A stretch of 64,000 bases of DNA from the NCBI RefSeq assembly GCF_027244095.1, contig NC_069659.1, forward strand, positions 335,524,750-335,588,749, in the 5' to 3' direction. The notes beneath the pieces were generated by a model, which saw only the letters and a program-made list of their open reading frames with translations, was not told the origin of the DNA and ran no database searches. This DNA is from Hemicordylus capensis. Its lineage: Eukaryota > Chordata > Lepidosauria > Squamata > Cordylidae. Every line of letters begins with the position of its first letter. Positions within the stretch are counted from its first letter, which is position 1. Both the position numbers and the translations under genes were made by a program. Shown piece by piece: positions 33,285 through 44,805 of this stretch.

Positions 33285-35300
33285 TTCCTTCCCAATGCCT
33301 CAGCAGAGTTTACCAAATGCCCTTGGACAAACCGAATCTATGTTTATTACACCTTCCAGCCAATATTGCAGATTGGATTGGCAGGCTTGGGGCATGATGT
33401 AAATAGCTATGCCATTTATAGTCTCTTCAGGCACTCAGTTTTTTGTGGGGGGGTTTGTGCTTTCTGTGTTTTCTTCCCACCCTCAGCAGACTATCTTGCT
33501 TCCCTCTCATCCAGCAGAATCCTCCTGGAATTCATTCTGTAGATTTAAGTTTTTGTACAAACTGCCATTTTACTACTAACCCCACCAGCCTAAATTGCCA
33601 TTTGCAGCTGGTTCTGTCTCAAGCTGCTATTTTGTGCAGACAGATCCCAAAGCTCTGGCAAAAAAGCTTCTAGAAGCTGCCAGCCCCTACTTTAGAGGAC
33701 AGATCGTTACAGCACCTGTCACCTGGCCGGCAGTCTCCTGCCTCAGTGCTTTCCCCTTCTGTGATGGCAGACACATCACACCTGCATAGTTATTTTCCTT
33801 CCTTTCTAGAGGACTGCTTTTCATCCTGTAAGGGGTCAGGAGATTTATGGTTAGCTCTTTTAGTTAGGAAGATCATTGACCAGGTTTATGTCTGAAGACA
33901 TAAGATATTGGAAAGATTCTTCTTCTCTGGGTCCACCTTGGTTCCCTGAAGGACAAGGAGGGCTGTGCAACTCTGCTCCTTTGAAAGCTGGCTTAACTTT
34001 CAAACGGTTTACAGCTAAGGCTAGGCCACCTGGCCCAAGCTGTAATATTGCTATGCCTTTAACGTTCTCTCCCCACCTGCCCAACAATTGATGTTTATTT
34101 GCCTGTAAACTCTTGCTTTCTCTTTAAATACATCTTATTTCACTCCCCACCCTAGTAACTGGTCTGTGCTTGAAGATCCATTTCACACTTTATCCATAAC
34201 AGCTGAGGTTTTAGGGAGCTACCCTAATCCAAAGGGAATTCCTTTATGTGTTTAGGGGAGGGGGTTTACATGTGATTTTTCTACTTCCTCCTAAGAGTTA
34301 AGAGCAAATAGCAGCTAATTTTGAGTATTGGCCAACTGTATAGTGCTGCTGAGGGCAGCTAAACATTCCAATGCCCAAGATCTCAGTTACTATTAAGCAA
34401 ATTGAGAAGCCTGATTGTCCCCTTCCAGTTGGACATTCCTTTCCATAATGTTTCCGTTGTTAAACCAAGAGCAAGACTAATGTCACCTTATCAATAAAGT
34501 AGAAGCTGCTCCATTTCACCCACAATCATTCGAGTACAGCCTTAATCTTTGATATCCATTCCAAGGCCTTCACATAAACACTCATGTTTGATTTGATAGC
34601 AAGACGTATGTACCCAATCACTGCTTGAGGGAAGCAGTTTCTAGTCAGGAAGCAAGTTGCTTAGAGTTGGGATGAACACAGGAGAAAGAGGCATATTAAG
34701 AACCCACTGTTGGCAAGCTACATTTTTATTTGCAGTCTCATTATGAGTTAGTGTTTTTATTAGCTCTGAAGTGTCTTACCAAAAGAAAATGCTTCCAGGT
34801 ACATCTTCCTTTACAGCCAGTTTTTTGAAGCACATCTTTGGAAGTCACAACATACCACTAGATGGCAATAGTTCAATTAGATAGTCAAAACCTTCTTTTC
34901 AAGACTTGCACTCCTACTTCTCCTTAGTTTTTGAGGCCCAACTGAAAATGGGGAAGATGGAGCACCTGGCACCAGCTAAGATGTCCCACAGTGTCCATGC
35001 AAAGGCATCAAAGGCAAGTTGTAAGCAAGCACAATTTGTGAAATTGCACATCATTACTGGACATTCAGCATGTCTGTTAAGGCCATATCATTTGGCTCAA
35101 GCTCCACAAAGCCAAGAAATTGGAACCCAAGACCAATGCCTTAAGTCTGGTCTTAAGTCTGCAAGTTTTGGGGTTTGTTTGTTTTTACTAATTACCGAGT
35201 TGCCCAAACTGTACAACCACAGAAAACTCCAACATTACACTTAATGTTTATTCTAATTGACACTGTATAATATAATGCAGTGAATTGCATTATATTTTAT
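33285..35300. other. Gene-less stretch
   Basis: No coding frame with a domain, no named repeat. A decayed palindromic-repeat core may lie near 34,500, but nothing firm. Confidence 0.5.
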
Positions 35301-35304
35301 ATAT

Positions 35305-35378
35305 TTAGGAACATAAGAAGCTGCCATATACAAAGTCAGACCATTGGTCTATCTGGCTCAGTATTATCTTCTGAAACT
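35305..35378 (-). repeat. SINE 3' fragment (AACATAAGAAGCTGCC family)
   Basis: Plus strand reads GGAACATAAGAAGCTGCCAT, CAGACCATTGGTCTATCTGG and CTCAGTATT, the reverse complement of the 3' body of the tRNA/5S-headed SINE. Confidence 0.8.
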
Positions 35379-35411
35379 GTTGTAAGATAGTCTGCATTAC
35401 AATGGTGTAGT

Positions 35412-35607
35412 AGAATCAGTGTGGCATAGTAGTTAGAGTGTTGAGCTAGGACCAGGAAGACACAAGTTCAAATCTCCATTCAGTCATGACACTCACTGGA
35501 TTACTTTGGGCCAATCACTTCTCTGAGCCCAACTCACCTCACAAGGTTGTTGAACACAAACCACCATGTACATGGTTATGGGCTCCTTGGAGGAGAAGGA
35601 TGCCTTT
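35412..35607 (+). repeat. tRNA-derived squamate SINE, full length
   Basis: A-box region GTGTGGCATAGTAGTTAGAG, B-box CAAGTTCAAATCTCC, CAATCACTTCTCTGAGCCC, CTCACAAGGTTGTTGAACAC and GGGCTCCTTGGAGGAGAAGG. Same family as 17,284-17,518. Confidence 0.85.
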
Positions 35608-35767
35608 AAATACCAGTTGCAGGGGAGCAACAGCAGGAGAAAGGGCATGCCCTCACCTCCTGCTTGTGGGCTCCCCAGAGGCATCTGGTGGGCCACTGTG
35701 TGAAACAGGATGCTGGACTAGACAGGCCTTGGGTCTGATCCAGCAGAGCTGTTGTGTTCTTAAGGCT
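35603..35767 (+). repeat. Interspersed repeat of the TCTGGTGGGCCACTGTG family
   Basis: Has ATACCAGTTGCAGGGGAGCA, AGAAAGGGCATGCCCTCACC, GGCATCTGGTGGGCCACTGT, AGGATGCTGGACTAGACAGG and a GTTGTGTTCTTA tail. It directly follows the SINE. Confidence 0.8.
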
Positions 35768-36739
35768 ATAACTTGTAAAGACCAGACAAAATATACTACC
35801 ATACATACAACAGTATCTTGGAAGATAGATGCAGTAGCCACTTTGGTAAAAAAGATTTCCAGGGCGAGTCTTGTAAAGCCCCGGCACAATCTACAAAGGC
35901 ACACAGTGCTGGAAGGTGTGACCCACTTGAGCACTTTGGTCACAGCACTCTGTGATGGAGAACTCTTGCCTATGCTCTGTGTGCGCCTTTAAAAATGGTG
36001 CTGGGGCTTTGCAGGCCTCCCCGCTGTGCTGAGGAAAGCACAGTACTGGATGGAGATGGGAAGTGGCTCTCATACTGGATATTTTTTGAACCAAAGTTGT
36101 CCCTACTTAAAAAATAGTGAAGATTCCTGGCCCATGGAGTTTTCCCACTGAAAAAAGATTCCCCCTGCTCCAAGGTCAAGAAAAGAGAAATTAACTGCTG
36201 TGCATGCTCCTGTCAAGTCTCTAGGAGGCTTGTGTCATTGTTCTGCCTGTAGGATCTAGCAAGCTACCTGAAGTCCTGGCTATAGCCTCTGGGCCTATAA
36301 CCAACCAATTGTTTACTCACACTTTGTGGATATTTCCAGTGTAGATACAGCAGTGACACCACATGGGGATCCCATCCTCATCACCATGTCAAATCAGCAG
36401 ACCACTGGACCCGTCCACTGTAACAGCTCCTTTATTACAGACAGGACACTTCAGGCGGCCTGCTAGATCCTACAGGCAGAACCACCACACAAGCCTCCTA
36501 GAGGTTTGAAAGGAGATGTGAAGGAATGAAGCTTGAACCACCTCTTTGCATTCCAGATTTCTGTGCTGCATAAGTATTTGCTTATCCCCTATGCTGTGTT
36601 TTTAAAAAAACCTGTGCAGGGGTCAAAAGTTCACAGTTCCTGTTCTACAGTTTGGTTTAGGAGGGAGAAGAGATGGTTAAATTCTGGAGGAAAGAGGGTT
36701 TGATTTGATCAGATCAGTTTTAAAAAAATGGAGGGAACT

Positions 36740-37430
36740 TGAGAGTTATTTTGATTGGCTTGTTTAGAGAAAATGGAGGGGGGAAAGAATAAAAGGAGGC
36801 TTTCCTGCAGCAGAAAGTTAGTTCAAGTGAAGGAGATCAAGTTCCAGTTGGAGTGGAAGCTGGCTCTCAAGCAAATGTCTCAGCAGCTGCTCTTAGCTTT
36901 TGAAGAGGAGAGAGCTAGGAGAGAAAAGCTACTGAAATTAGAGCTGAAGAATAACAGGGAGAGTTGAGCTGAAGACAACTGGAGAACTGAATCACTCAAA
37001 GCAGCTGAAGGATCAGTCTAGTATTGAACCACCGGAACTGGATAGAAAGAGCAAGACCTGGGACTGAGAAAGCCAGGCTCACGACAGAAGCCGACTAGAG
37101 GCAATCGTAAGATGAGTTCTGGTGAGGATTCTGAATTAGGGCCGAGTTCAGATAAATTTCTTGTATTTTATTTGTCCCTTATGCTTACTTGTCTGTTTCT
37201 TTGCACTAAGATTTCCAAAAGGACTACTGTTTAGAATTGAACTATTTTAAAGTAAAATCTTTTTGAATTTAACTGTAGCCTCTGTTTTCCCTGCCCCATA
37301 GAAGCCTTTCCACCCTTCCTAGCTTTGAAAGAAAACAGAGGTTTGGAAGGCCGCTTTAGTAGACAGGCAAAAAAATACAGATGTCTACTTGGTGGCAGTG
37401 GTGAAGCTTAAGAAGATATCTTGCCCTATA
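36740..37430 (+). mobile_element. Possible LTR-element remnant (fossil)
   Basis: A short open stretch at about 36,755-36,967 codes for a charged, coiled-coil-like peptide (FEEERARREKLLKLELKN), of a kind seen in gag regions of Ty3-like elements. It is followed by AT-rich, LTR-like sequence ending near CTTGGTGGCAGTGG, which recalls a primer-binding region. The family is uncertain and no matching pair of LTRs is visible. If it is an LTR element it is an old, broken fragment. Confidence 0.25.
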
Positions 37431-38078
37431 CCACACTGCACTAATAGCCCAATACTGTCTGACCAGAAGCAAGCCTACAGGGTTAATTTTGCACAACCAA
37501 ATTAAGATAAAGTTCAGGAGTAGGTCTGTGCAGTAATATGTTGTGGCACAGTTCTCCCAATTACTTCATGCCTAGCTTATAACTGAACTGAACTTATGGT
37601 CATCCCTGCAAAGCTTCCTGGTCAAACAGCACTGTTAAACTTGGGTTACATTGAAGGCTGAATAGCTCCAACACTGTATACCTGTTCACTGCTTTTAACT
37701 AAACATGATAAACTGCTTGTTAGCTGGCGCCACTACACACCCCCACACCCCTGAACAGGCATTCTGTTATTGAACATACTTGGCTGAAGTACAGCTCATT
37801 GATTTCAGCAGTTTACTTTCAAGCAAATGTGTTCAGAATCATAGTGTAAGAGTCCCTCCCCACTTCTGGAAGTGTACATGGCTAGCCAACACCAGGTAGT
37901 TGCCAGTCACTTCACACTTTAGGATACCCCTAAAGCAGAGCTACAAACATCTGGCCCTCTTGCAGATGTTGGACTACAATTCCCATCATACCCAACTACT
38001 TACCACTGTGACTGGGATGTTGGGAGCTAGAGTCTAAAGATACCTGGAGGGACAAAGTTGTGCCGGTGTGCTCTAGAT

Positions 38079-38224
38079 CAGGGATTCTCAATGTTGGGTC
38101 CCCTGATGTTATTGGACTTCAGCTCCCATAATCCCCTGGGCTGGAGATTATGGGAGCTGAAGGGCTGGAGATTATGGGAGCTGAAGTCCAATAACATCTG
38201 GGGATCCAACGTTGAGAATCCCTG
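38079..38224. mobile_element. Palindromic hAT-type MITE with exact 8-bp duplication
   Basis: Ends CAGGGATTCTCAATGTTGGG and CAACGTTGAGAATCCCTG are inverted copies, and the flanks are exact copies of CTCTAGAT (38,071-38,078 and 38,225-38,232). The 8-bp duplication places it with hAT elements. Inside, a block GGCTGGAGATTATGGGAGCT is directly duplicated (about 38,139 and 38,163), a post-insertion tandem duplication. No coding content. Confidence 0.9.
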
Positions 38225-39077
38225 CTCTAGATAGTAGTATGAATTCAAATGGCAAGAACACACACCAAAACTGACATTCAGTGCTGGGCTGTGGCTCCTT
38301 GTTCAATGTATGCTTGATAGCAAGCCTGGGTTTGCTTCTGTGCAATGTTAGGAACAGCTCAAAGCCAGGACAGGTCAAAAAGCAGGATAAGCCCCATCTG
38401 ATCCTTGAAAAGACTAGATCATGTGTTTTGATAAGCCACCAACATGCTATCAAATGCAAAACAAAGGACACATTACTAGTATAATTCTTACTACTTTATT
38501 TAGCATTATAAATATTTTATTGATCTCATAGCTTTGGTCTTCAGCTGGTAGGTCCTGATCCACAAATAGGCCGAGACACAACCTCAGGCACTTTGCATCA
38601 ATCAGCACTATTTCTTTTTTAAGGTTTGGTTTCTAACAAAAAGAATCAGTAAAACATCATGAAGAAAGTCCAATGCTGCAAACTGATCTTAATAGTGGGC
38701 GCTAGGTCAAAAGAGAGTTGAAGGCTTGTGCTATTAGGCCTCCAATTTAATTTTAAGCAGACCAAGGAGTAAGGGAGAGTAGGTAGCACAAGTGCAGAGA
38801 GGCAAGATTGAGACCTGGAAAAGGTCAATGAGCCTGAACAGTCTGAAGTCCATTATGCAAGTTGCTTTGAGAACTTGTTAGGAAGTGGTAGGTAAATATT
38901 TTAGTAATAAATAGAAGTCTGAAAGCAATACACAAGATCTGACGTACGGCAGAATATAAAATATAGCTAGAAGTTTGCCCTAACACTTTTTGGGAGATAA
39001 AGGGAGTTGGATATCAAGGGTACATGTATGGAGGAGGGGAAGTGTGACAACCTACAATGGGGTTGAGGAGGCATGAG

Positions 39078-39516
39078 CAGGGTGGATAAAAATCTATGCT
39101 TCTTTTAAAAAATCCTTTTTCATTTAAATCGGATTTTTAAAAATAAAATACTTTTTGAGGGGGGGAAATCTATCTAAAAATAGTTTTCTATTTAAGATAC
39201 ATTATAGTCCAAAGGTTATTCATCATGAAATAAAGATTAGTTTTTAGTTATGTAGCATGAGGCTGTATATATGCAATGCTTAATTTTTTGGTAAATGAAT
39301 TCCATTAATCCATTCACAATGTCATGCTCTTCCAGAGGTTTCTGTAAGATTGTTTTGGGCATTTTTCTATCTAGAAAAGGACCAAAAATGAAATCTTCAT
39401 CTGGTTGTAAATATTAAGATTATACCTGCAAGAATGAGTGAGTCTATGTAAAAAACCATGATTTAAATCTAGTCTGACTGGTAATTTAAATTGTGATTTA
39501 AATCAAATCCACCCTG
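39078..39516. mobile_element. hAT-like MITE with CAGGGTGGAT ends
   Basis: Left end CAGGGTGGATAAAAATC and right end TTAAATCAAATCCACCCTG are inverted copies; the interior is AT-rich with further ATTTAAATC inverted words. The flanking 8-mers do not clearly match. Next to it (39,518-39,570) is a run of nested palindromes (TTGATTAAAATCCCAG and CTGGGATTTTAATCAA-like words). Confidence 0.65.
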
Positions 39517-39586
39517 GGATTTGATTAAAATCCCAGGGTTTTAATCAAAGCAGATTGATTAAAATCTGCTTTAATGGTCAGGAGCC

Positions 39587-40030
39587 TGTTGGAATATTAT
39601 TTGTAAATAGCTCTCAAACAGCAAAAATGCAGTTGGTGTGCACAGAAGGCTTAGCTGCGCTGGCAGTGGCTGGTAAGATTCCTCCCCCCACTCGCCTTGA
39701 GGAATGTGTCTGCAAGGGGAGGGGGGAACCAAGGCCATGAGCTAGGTATCTTTAATGTGTAAATGGAAAAATACTACGCTGGAGCTGGAGGCAAATCGGA
39801 ACCTTTAGGGTTAAAGCAACATGCTGACTTGTATACACGATGTGCAGGTGTTAAATTTGTTGATTGCTCTGTATATAAGATGATGATTTGCAAGGAGGAG
39901 GGGCCAGCCACACCCAGAAGCTTTTTGCTAACAAATGAATAAATAAAGCTTTGTTTAAAACCGATTCTGGTGTCCAGTGGGAAAAATACCTACCCAAGAG
40001 ACTAACAGGGAGGATCCCTCCCTTCTAACA
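39587..40030 (+). mobile_element. Probable solo LTR (fossil)
   Basis: About 444 bases start TGTTGGAATATT and end CTTCTAACA, giving TG...CA ends with a short TGTT/AACA inverted repeat. Inside, a TATATAAGATG box is followed about 90 bases later by an AATAAATAAAGC polyadenylation signal, the usual R-region spacing of an LTR. No internal coding sequence adjoins it, and no target duplication is visible. Reads as an old solo LTR of an endogenous-retrovirus or Ty3-like family, not further assigned. Confidence 0.55.
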
Positions 40031-40719
40031 ATCTAAACTAATCATGACCAAGTCCCATTGAAATTAAGTCATTTTTAATGAATGTTGGTGGTTCTTACTC
40101 ATGACCAGTAGTCTCAATCCAGACCAAGTCAGCCCCATTGGACTAAATGGATTTATTCCCTGACCAATGACTATAGATTTACAGCCTCTGCCCTCCAAGA
40201 GAGTCCTGCAGACACCCATAAGATCATCTCTATCTTTCCTTATACCTCAGTAAAGGATAAGGAAAGACTTACCTTGTTAAATACTCACAAGTTCATGGGA
40301 TGCACCTAGAACATCCTTGAAAAGGCAGCAGCCCTCCCTCTCTTGGCAGGGGACACAAGGACACTCCCTTCCAACTTTGGCTGGAACAAAGGGGCTCCAC
40401 CTGATGAGGGAAGAGACTGGAAGAGAAACGGGGAAGGAGCTCAAGGTGTACTTAACCACCCTAATAAGCCACACACACGGCGTTACAGGCTCTTGCAACA
40501 AGCAATCAGGTCTAGCGGGGCCCAAGGCTTATCCTGGGCCGTGCCACCCTGAAGCAGGCGAGGTTAGAGTAGCACGGAGGGACTATTTCTAAACCAAGTC
40601 GGGGGGGCGCTCAAGGACCACCACCACCCCGCATCTCCGCCCCCAACACAGGTATTTCTTCCCCTCCCCTGCCCGCCCTCACACACAAAAACCCCAATCC
40701 CACGCACGCGTCCTTTCTC

Positions 40720-41159
40720 ACGTGTCCGGGCGACCCCAGCCGCGCGCCCCACTACTCAAGAGCGCGCGGGGTCCCTCCGCGAGGGGGGGGAGGGCCGCCC
40801 GTTATTGCTCTCGCGCCCAGGCCCGCCTGAGAAGCTCCACCCGCCCGTCGGCCAGACCCGCCGCCCCGTGGCTGACAGGGCCGAACCCTTCGCGGCAGCA
40901 TCGGCGCGGGCCAGGCTGACCGCGGCCTCCAAAGCGGGGCGGCGGCGGCTTCCGAGACTGGGAGCCCCCCTCGAGGCGGGACCGCATCCCACCGACAGCA
41001 GAGGCGCGCGGAGGAGGCCTCCCGCAGCGATGGCGTTTTTTCGAACCGTATTTTTTTTTTTAGTTCGCTGAAAGCCAACGAGTAAAACAGCGAACGTCAC
41101 CAGCTGCTGCTAAGAGCCGGTTAGGGTTAGACAACCGGGAGAACCTCCGACCCGCAAAG
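40720..41159 (-). ncRNA. TERC: Telomerase RNA component (TERC/TR)
   Basis: This is the RNA template and scaffold of telomerase, a box H/ACA RNA. On the minus strand the template CTAACCCTAACC lies at 41,130-41,119, about 30 nt from the inferred 5' end. The pseudoknot (CR2/CR3) follows: P2b arms GTTCGCTG (41,095-41,088) and CAGCGAAC (41,070-41,063), a U-rich loop TTTTACTCGTTGGCTTT, and the P3 partner AAAAAACGCCATCG (about 41,040-41,027). CR4/CR5 is at about 40,930-40,861, GGAGGCCGCGGTCAGCC then GGGTTCGGCCCTGTCAGCC, including a P6.1 hairpin whose stem differs from the human one with pairing kept. Box H AGAGCA is at 40,811-40,806. The 3' hairpin has a TTGAG CAB box (40,758-40,755) in its loop, and box ACA at 40,725-40,723 sits 3 nt from the end. 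Length is about 440 nt (human 451). The neighbours ACTRT3 and MYNN match mammalian synteny. The 5' end is inferred from the TATA spacing, plus or minus a few bases. Confidence 0.94.
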
Positions 41160-41181
41160 GAATAAAAGACGCTGTACCCGC

Positions 41182-41264
41182 CTTATATAGCCGGCCTTTC
41201 TACGCCCCCCTCGCTGTCGCTGAGTTTGATTGGTTACTGGGAAAGGTTCGCTGCCTCTCATTGG
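41182..41264 (-). promoter_or_regulatory. TERC promoter: TATA box and two CCAAT boxes
   Basis: On the minus strand, TATATAAG (41,189-41,182) stands about 30 bases before the inferred RNA start, and two CCAAT words lie upstream at 41,233-41,229 and 41,264-41,260. Mammalian TERC promoters have the same TATA plus CCAAT build and use RNA polymerase II. The GC content is high through this block. Confidence 0.8.
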
Positions 41265-41424
41265 CGCGGACTGGTATACGTCATGGAGCGCGAGTTTACA
41301 AGGCAAGTGCCGTGCCTGGCTTTCCACTATGTTAATAGCGTGCCCGCCCTGGAAATAGTGGCTGGGTCGGGTTGTCAACATCCCACCCACTGCCCGAATC
41401 AGGGGCTGTGCTGGAGTAGTTGGG

Positions 41425-42145
41425 AGCCAGCCTGAGTGTTGTGTGTGCTTTTACCACTTTCAACTACAGCTCAGATTGCTTCTCCTCTACTTACTGATAT
41501 AATCATGGTTAGCCAAATGACAAAATGATGTCATCTTGTTTTCTAGAAAGAGATGCATTGTTAGCCAGTTAAAATAGGTTTCACACATGAGAACTATCCA
41601 GTAGTCATCTCTTGCATTCTTTTCATGATCCTGGTAACTGGAGAGTACTAAGTTAGCCAATCACTGACGGCTCTTAATTTTAATGTTTTTGTTAATGTCC
41701 ACAACATGGGACTCTTGGCAACCCAAAGCCTGCAGCTCACCAGAACCACAGAGTACTCTGGTAGGGGAGGGAGAAGAGAAAGGAGTTGGAGCTCATTGAT
41801 TTGAGCCATAGGTTTTCCCTATTAGCTGAAAATAAGGGACAAATGGCATGATGCCCATTGGCATCCCGTAAGGAAAGGCAATTTGGGGCTGAAATAAGAG
41901 ATGTCCCTGCTAATAGGGGACTGTTGGTAACCTTATATGACTGACCGATGTTCCCAGCCTTGGGTTCCAAGATGGTGTTACAACTCACATCATCCCCTGC
42001 TTCAATGGCCTTTGGCCAACCATCATCTGGGGACCCAAGTTTGATAGCCCCTGGCTAAGCAAGTGTTCCCATATTCTCTATGCAGTTACTTCCTCCAATA
42101 TTACACAAGTGAAGGTTGGAACATGCTTATAACACCCACCTTTTA
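41425..42145. other. TERC-upstream spacer, decayed repeat only
   Basis: No gene. A decayed palindromic element of the CTCCCATAATCC type may be present at about 41,955-42,055 (CATCATCTGGGGACCCAAG near its end). The rest is unassigned. Confidence 0.45.
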
Positions 42146-42149
42146 GATT

Positions 42150-42970
42150 ACTTTCCTACTTTTCTTTCCTTAAGGAAAGTAAGCGTATGAGATCACCTGG
42201 CATTCTCTGTGTGTGTCCGTGTGTGTGTGTCTGTCTGTCTGTCTGTCTCTCCCCACCCCCGCCATCAACTTTGCAATTCTTGGTTCAATGTGAGCCAAAT
42301 TAGGTACAAATTGGACACATGGGGACAGCTCAATGGCATAGTTTGTTATGATGTCATCCATCACGATTCAAGATGGCAGAGAGACACATAAATGTTTGAG
42401 GTGCAAGTGGACCACCTTGTGAACCATCTAACAGATTTGAACCACATTTGGTACAGTTGTTGTGAGTGACACTTAAGGATGACTCAAGGGTGTAGTTCGT
42501 GATGATGTTATCCACCCTGATTCAAGAGCGTGGATGCGTGAACGTTTGAGGCACAAATGGGCTAATGTCACAGGCTTGTGACACTCTATTCTAACTGTGC
42601 AGGTTCACTAGAGCGCCCCGCAGTTCTCAAGGGCTGCTGGGCTGAATGGTTAGGTCTGGGGGTAAGAGCTCTTCTGCCTCAAGGGCATAGTCATTCATCC
42701 CAATTCAAGATGGCAGACAGGTGAACATTTGAGGCATAAGTGGGCTAACTTGTGAACCACCTAACCGATTTGAACCAAATTTGCTCCAGGTGCAGGGACA
42801 CATAGGGATGACTCAACTGCACAGTTTGTGATGATGTCATTCATCACATTTCAAGACAGCAGACAGGTGAACATTTGAGGTACAAGTGGACTAACTTCTG
42901 AGGATGGTGATTATCAATTAAGATTATAGTGAAAGGAAGGTGGGCAGACCAGTTCTTACCAGAACAACTT
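42150..42970 (-). mobile_element. Tandem-unit element, four-unit copy
   Basis: Minus strand starts AAGTTGTTCTGGTAAGAAC and ends near GGTGATCTCATACGCTTAC plus a rearranged hairpin (TTTCCTTAAGGAAAG). Unit landmarks (TCATCCATCA, TTATCCACCC, TCATTCATCC, TCATTCATCA) are at about 42,353, 42,508, 42,686 and 42,838. About 110 bases of unrelated GC-rich sequence (about 42,570-42,680) interrupt the third unit. A CTGT run sits near the hairpin end. It is the same family as 20,052 and 26,255. Confidence 0.75.
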
Positions 42971-42974
42971 GTCT

Positions 42975-44770
42975 TATAGTAAGGAGTACTTCACAATTAC
43001 AGCCACCTCCATCCACATACATGGTTGAAGCATCTTATTCTCCTATCATATTCATTTATACTAAAATAAATACTCCAGTGACTTCCACTGGTCTATAAGG
43101 CAGGAGAGTTATTACTTTGGGGGGGGGGTAAAAATATAATATAGAAAATCATAACTGTCCTACATAAGTGATCAGTAGTCTAAAGTATACTTCACTAGCT
43201 GCAGACATGAAATAGCAAGATTTGCACCTTAATTTCTTCAGGGCTTACTTCCTACTCAGTGGCTGACATCCTGACTAAATTTACTAGAGGAAGTTCTTTT
43301 GAAATTTAATGGTCCTTTAGAGTAACTCCTGAGTAGTACTGTTCTGTAGCTTAATCTGGTTGCCAGCCTGTGTGTTTAGGATTGTTGACCAAGGGGTCCA
43401 AACCAGACATAACCTTAAACATGTCCTTTTGACCTTGTGTTAGTTTGTTTTTTGTTTTGCTAAACAGTAGCTGCAGGGACTCAAATCCAGACTAGCACCA
43501 TGGGGAAAGCAACGAGTTAAATACCCACTTCCCCGGTACAATAGACCCAATCCAAGGGCCCCCACATCTGCTATTTAGCAAACAACAATATACATATACA
43601 AAGTCAAATTATGTGTTTAAAATAATCTCTAGTTAGGTTCAAAGTGGTTGTGCTCCCATGGAGCTGGAAGCAAAATACAAGTGAGGCACTGGCACATCTG
43701 TATTTTGGAACAGGTAGTGTTTAAGTACAGAGGATGATCAGATGTTAAATAATCTTCTTTATGTGGAAAAGCTAAAGCATCTGAGGGTTTTAAATTTAGA
43801 AAATATAATTCTAAGTCGGCGGGGTGGGGTGAGAACACACCAGAATTTTTAAAAGGGAAATTCAGAAATGCACCATGGTGAGTGTTATTTGCACATGAAG
43901 CATGCACTGCTGCAACACACACCTGTTCGTTTTTCGTGTCTGTGCACACATACTTTGTTGCCTACAGCCACACTCCATGACATTTAGAAGCCTACACAGA
44001 CGGGGAGAAAATCCTTGGAACTGGGGATTTGACAGCACTATTGCGGAGAATAGTTTTAGCAGTGGAGTCTGTCAAGTATCTTTGGCATGAGGAGGAGAAA
44101 TAGGTACTCTTGATCAGGGTCTGGGTTCTAGAGGAGTCTAGACTACTATTTTATTTTTCTCACTGCTGTCTGTCACTTTTGCATGACTTGCATGTTTTAA
44201 CTGTGCAAACATTATTTTAGAACCGTTCTTGTTTTGATGGGGGGGCGGGGGGAGCTGCACAATTTGTGACTGGTTGCACCTTTTTTATAAGCCTTGGGAC
44301 TGGGGGTTTGTTTGTTTGTTTGTTTGTTTGTTTAATGGAGATGTATTACACGGGCATGGGAGTGGCATAGAGAACTGGCAAAGAGAGACGGAGACTTGAA
44401 GTAGGAAACTGGCACCCCTTTTGGAATCAGTGGCACTCTTACTTTTGGACTTCAGGGCCAAAGTACAGGGCCTCCACAATGCCTGGGGGCTTCCAAATCT
44501 TCTTTAGTCTGTCCTGGGTGGTGTGGTTGCTGCTGGCCTGCACTGTGCCGGGCAGCCAAGTGTGATTATGAGCTGTGCCAAGTGCTTTAGAGACAGAGGG
44601 GGGAGCAGGGAAGGAAATATGTGGGATGGGAATATTTTAAGTTGCGTGTTGAAATGTTTCTGCTAATGCATATCTGCATAAATATACCTGTTTTATATTC
44701 TTACAGTCTTGTGAATTCAGTTGCTGTTCGTGCCCTGAATAACCCACCTGTTAAAAATACCACATGTGTC
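42975..44770. other. Gene-less stretch between repeats
   Basis: Holds a decayed palindromic repeat at about 43,256-43,365 (GTGGCTGACATCCTGACTAA, a relative of the units at 52,953 and 61,186), a poly-G run at about 43,120 and a (TTTG)n run at 44,307-44,335. No coding frame has a domain. Confidence 0.5.
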
Positions 44771-44773
44771 ACG

Positions 44774-44801
<28 letters not shown>
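44774..44801. repeat. (GT)n microsatellite
   Basis: About fourteen GT units. Confidence 0.94.

Positions 44802-44805
<4 letters not shown>

Larger units (their letters stand above)
40600..41420. other. CpG island covering TERC and its promoter
   Basis: CpG is frequent over most of this interval, in contrast to AT-rich DNA on both sides. Overlapping ORFs on both strands here (for example 40,752-41,100 reverse, 40,805-41,071 forward) are by-products of GC-rich RNA-coding sequence and are not genes. Confidence 0.75.

Noticed and set aside
40752-41100. Open frames on both strands over TERC
   Set aside because: They overlap the structured telomerase RNA; stop-poor GC-rich sequence explains them.
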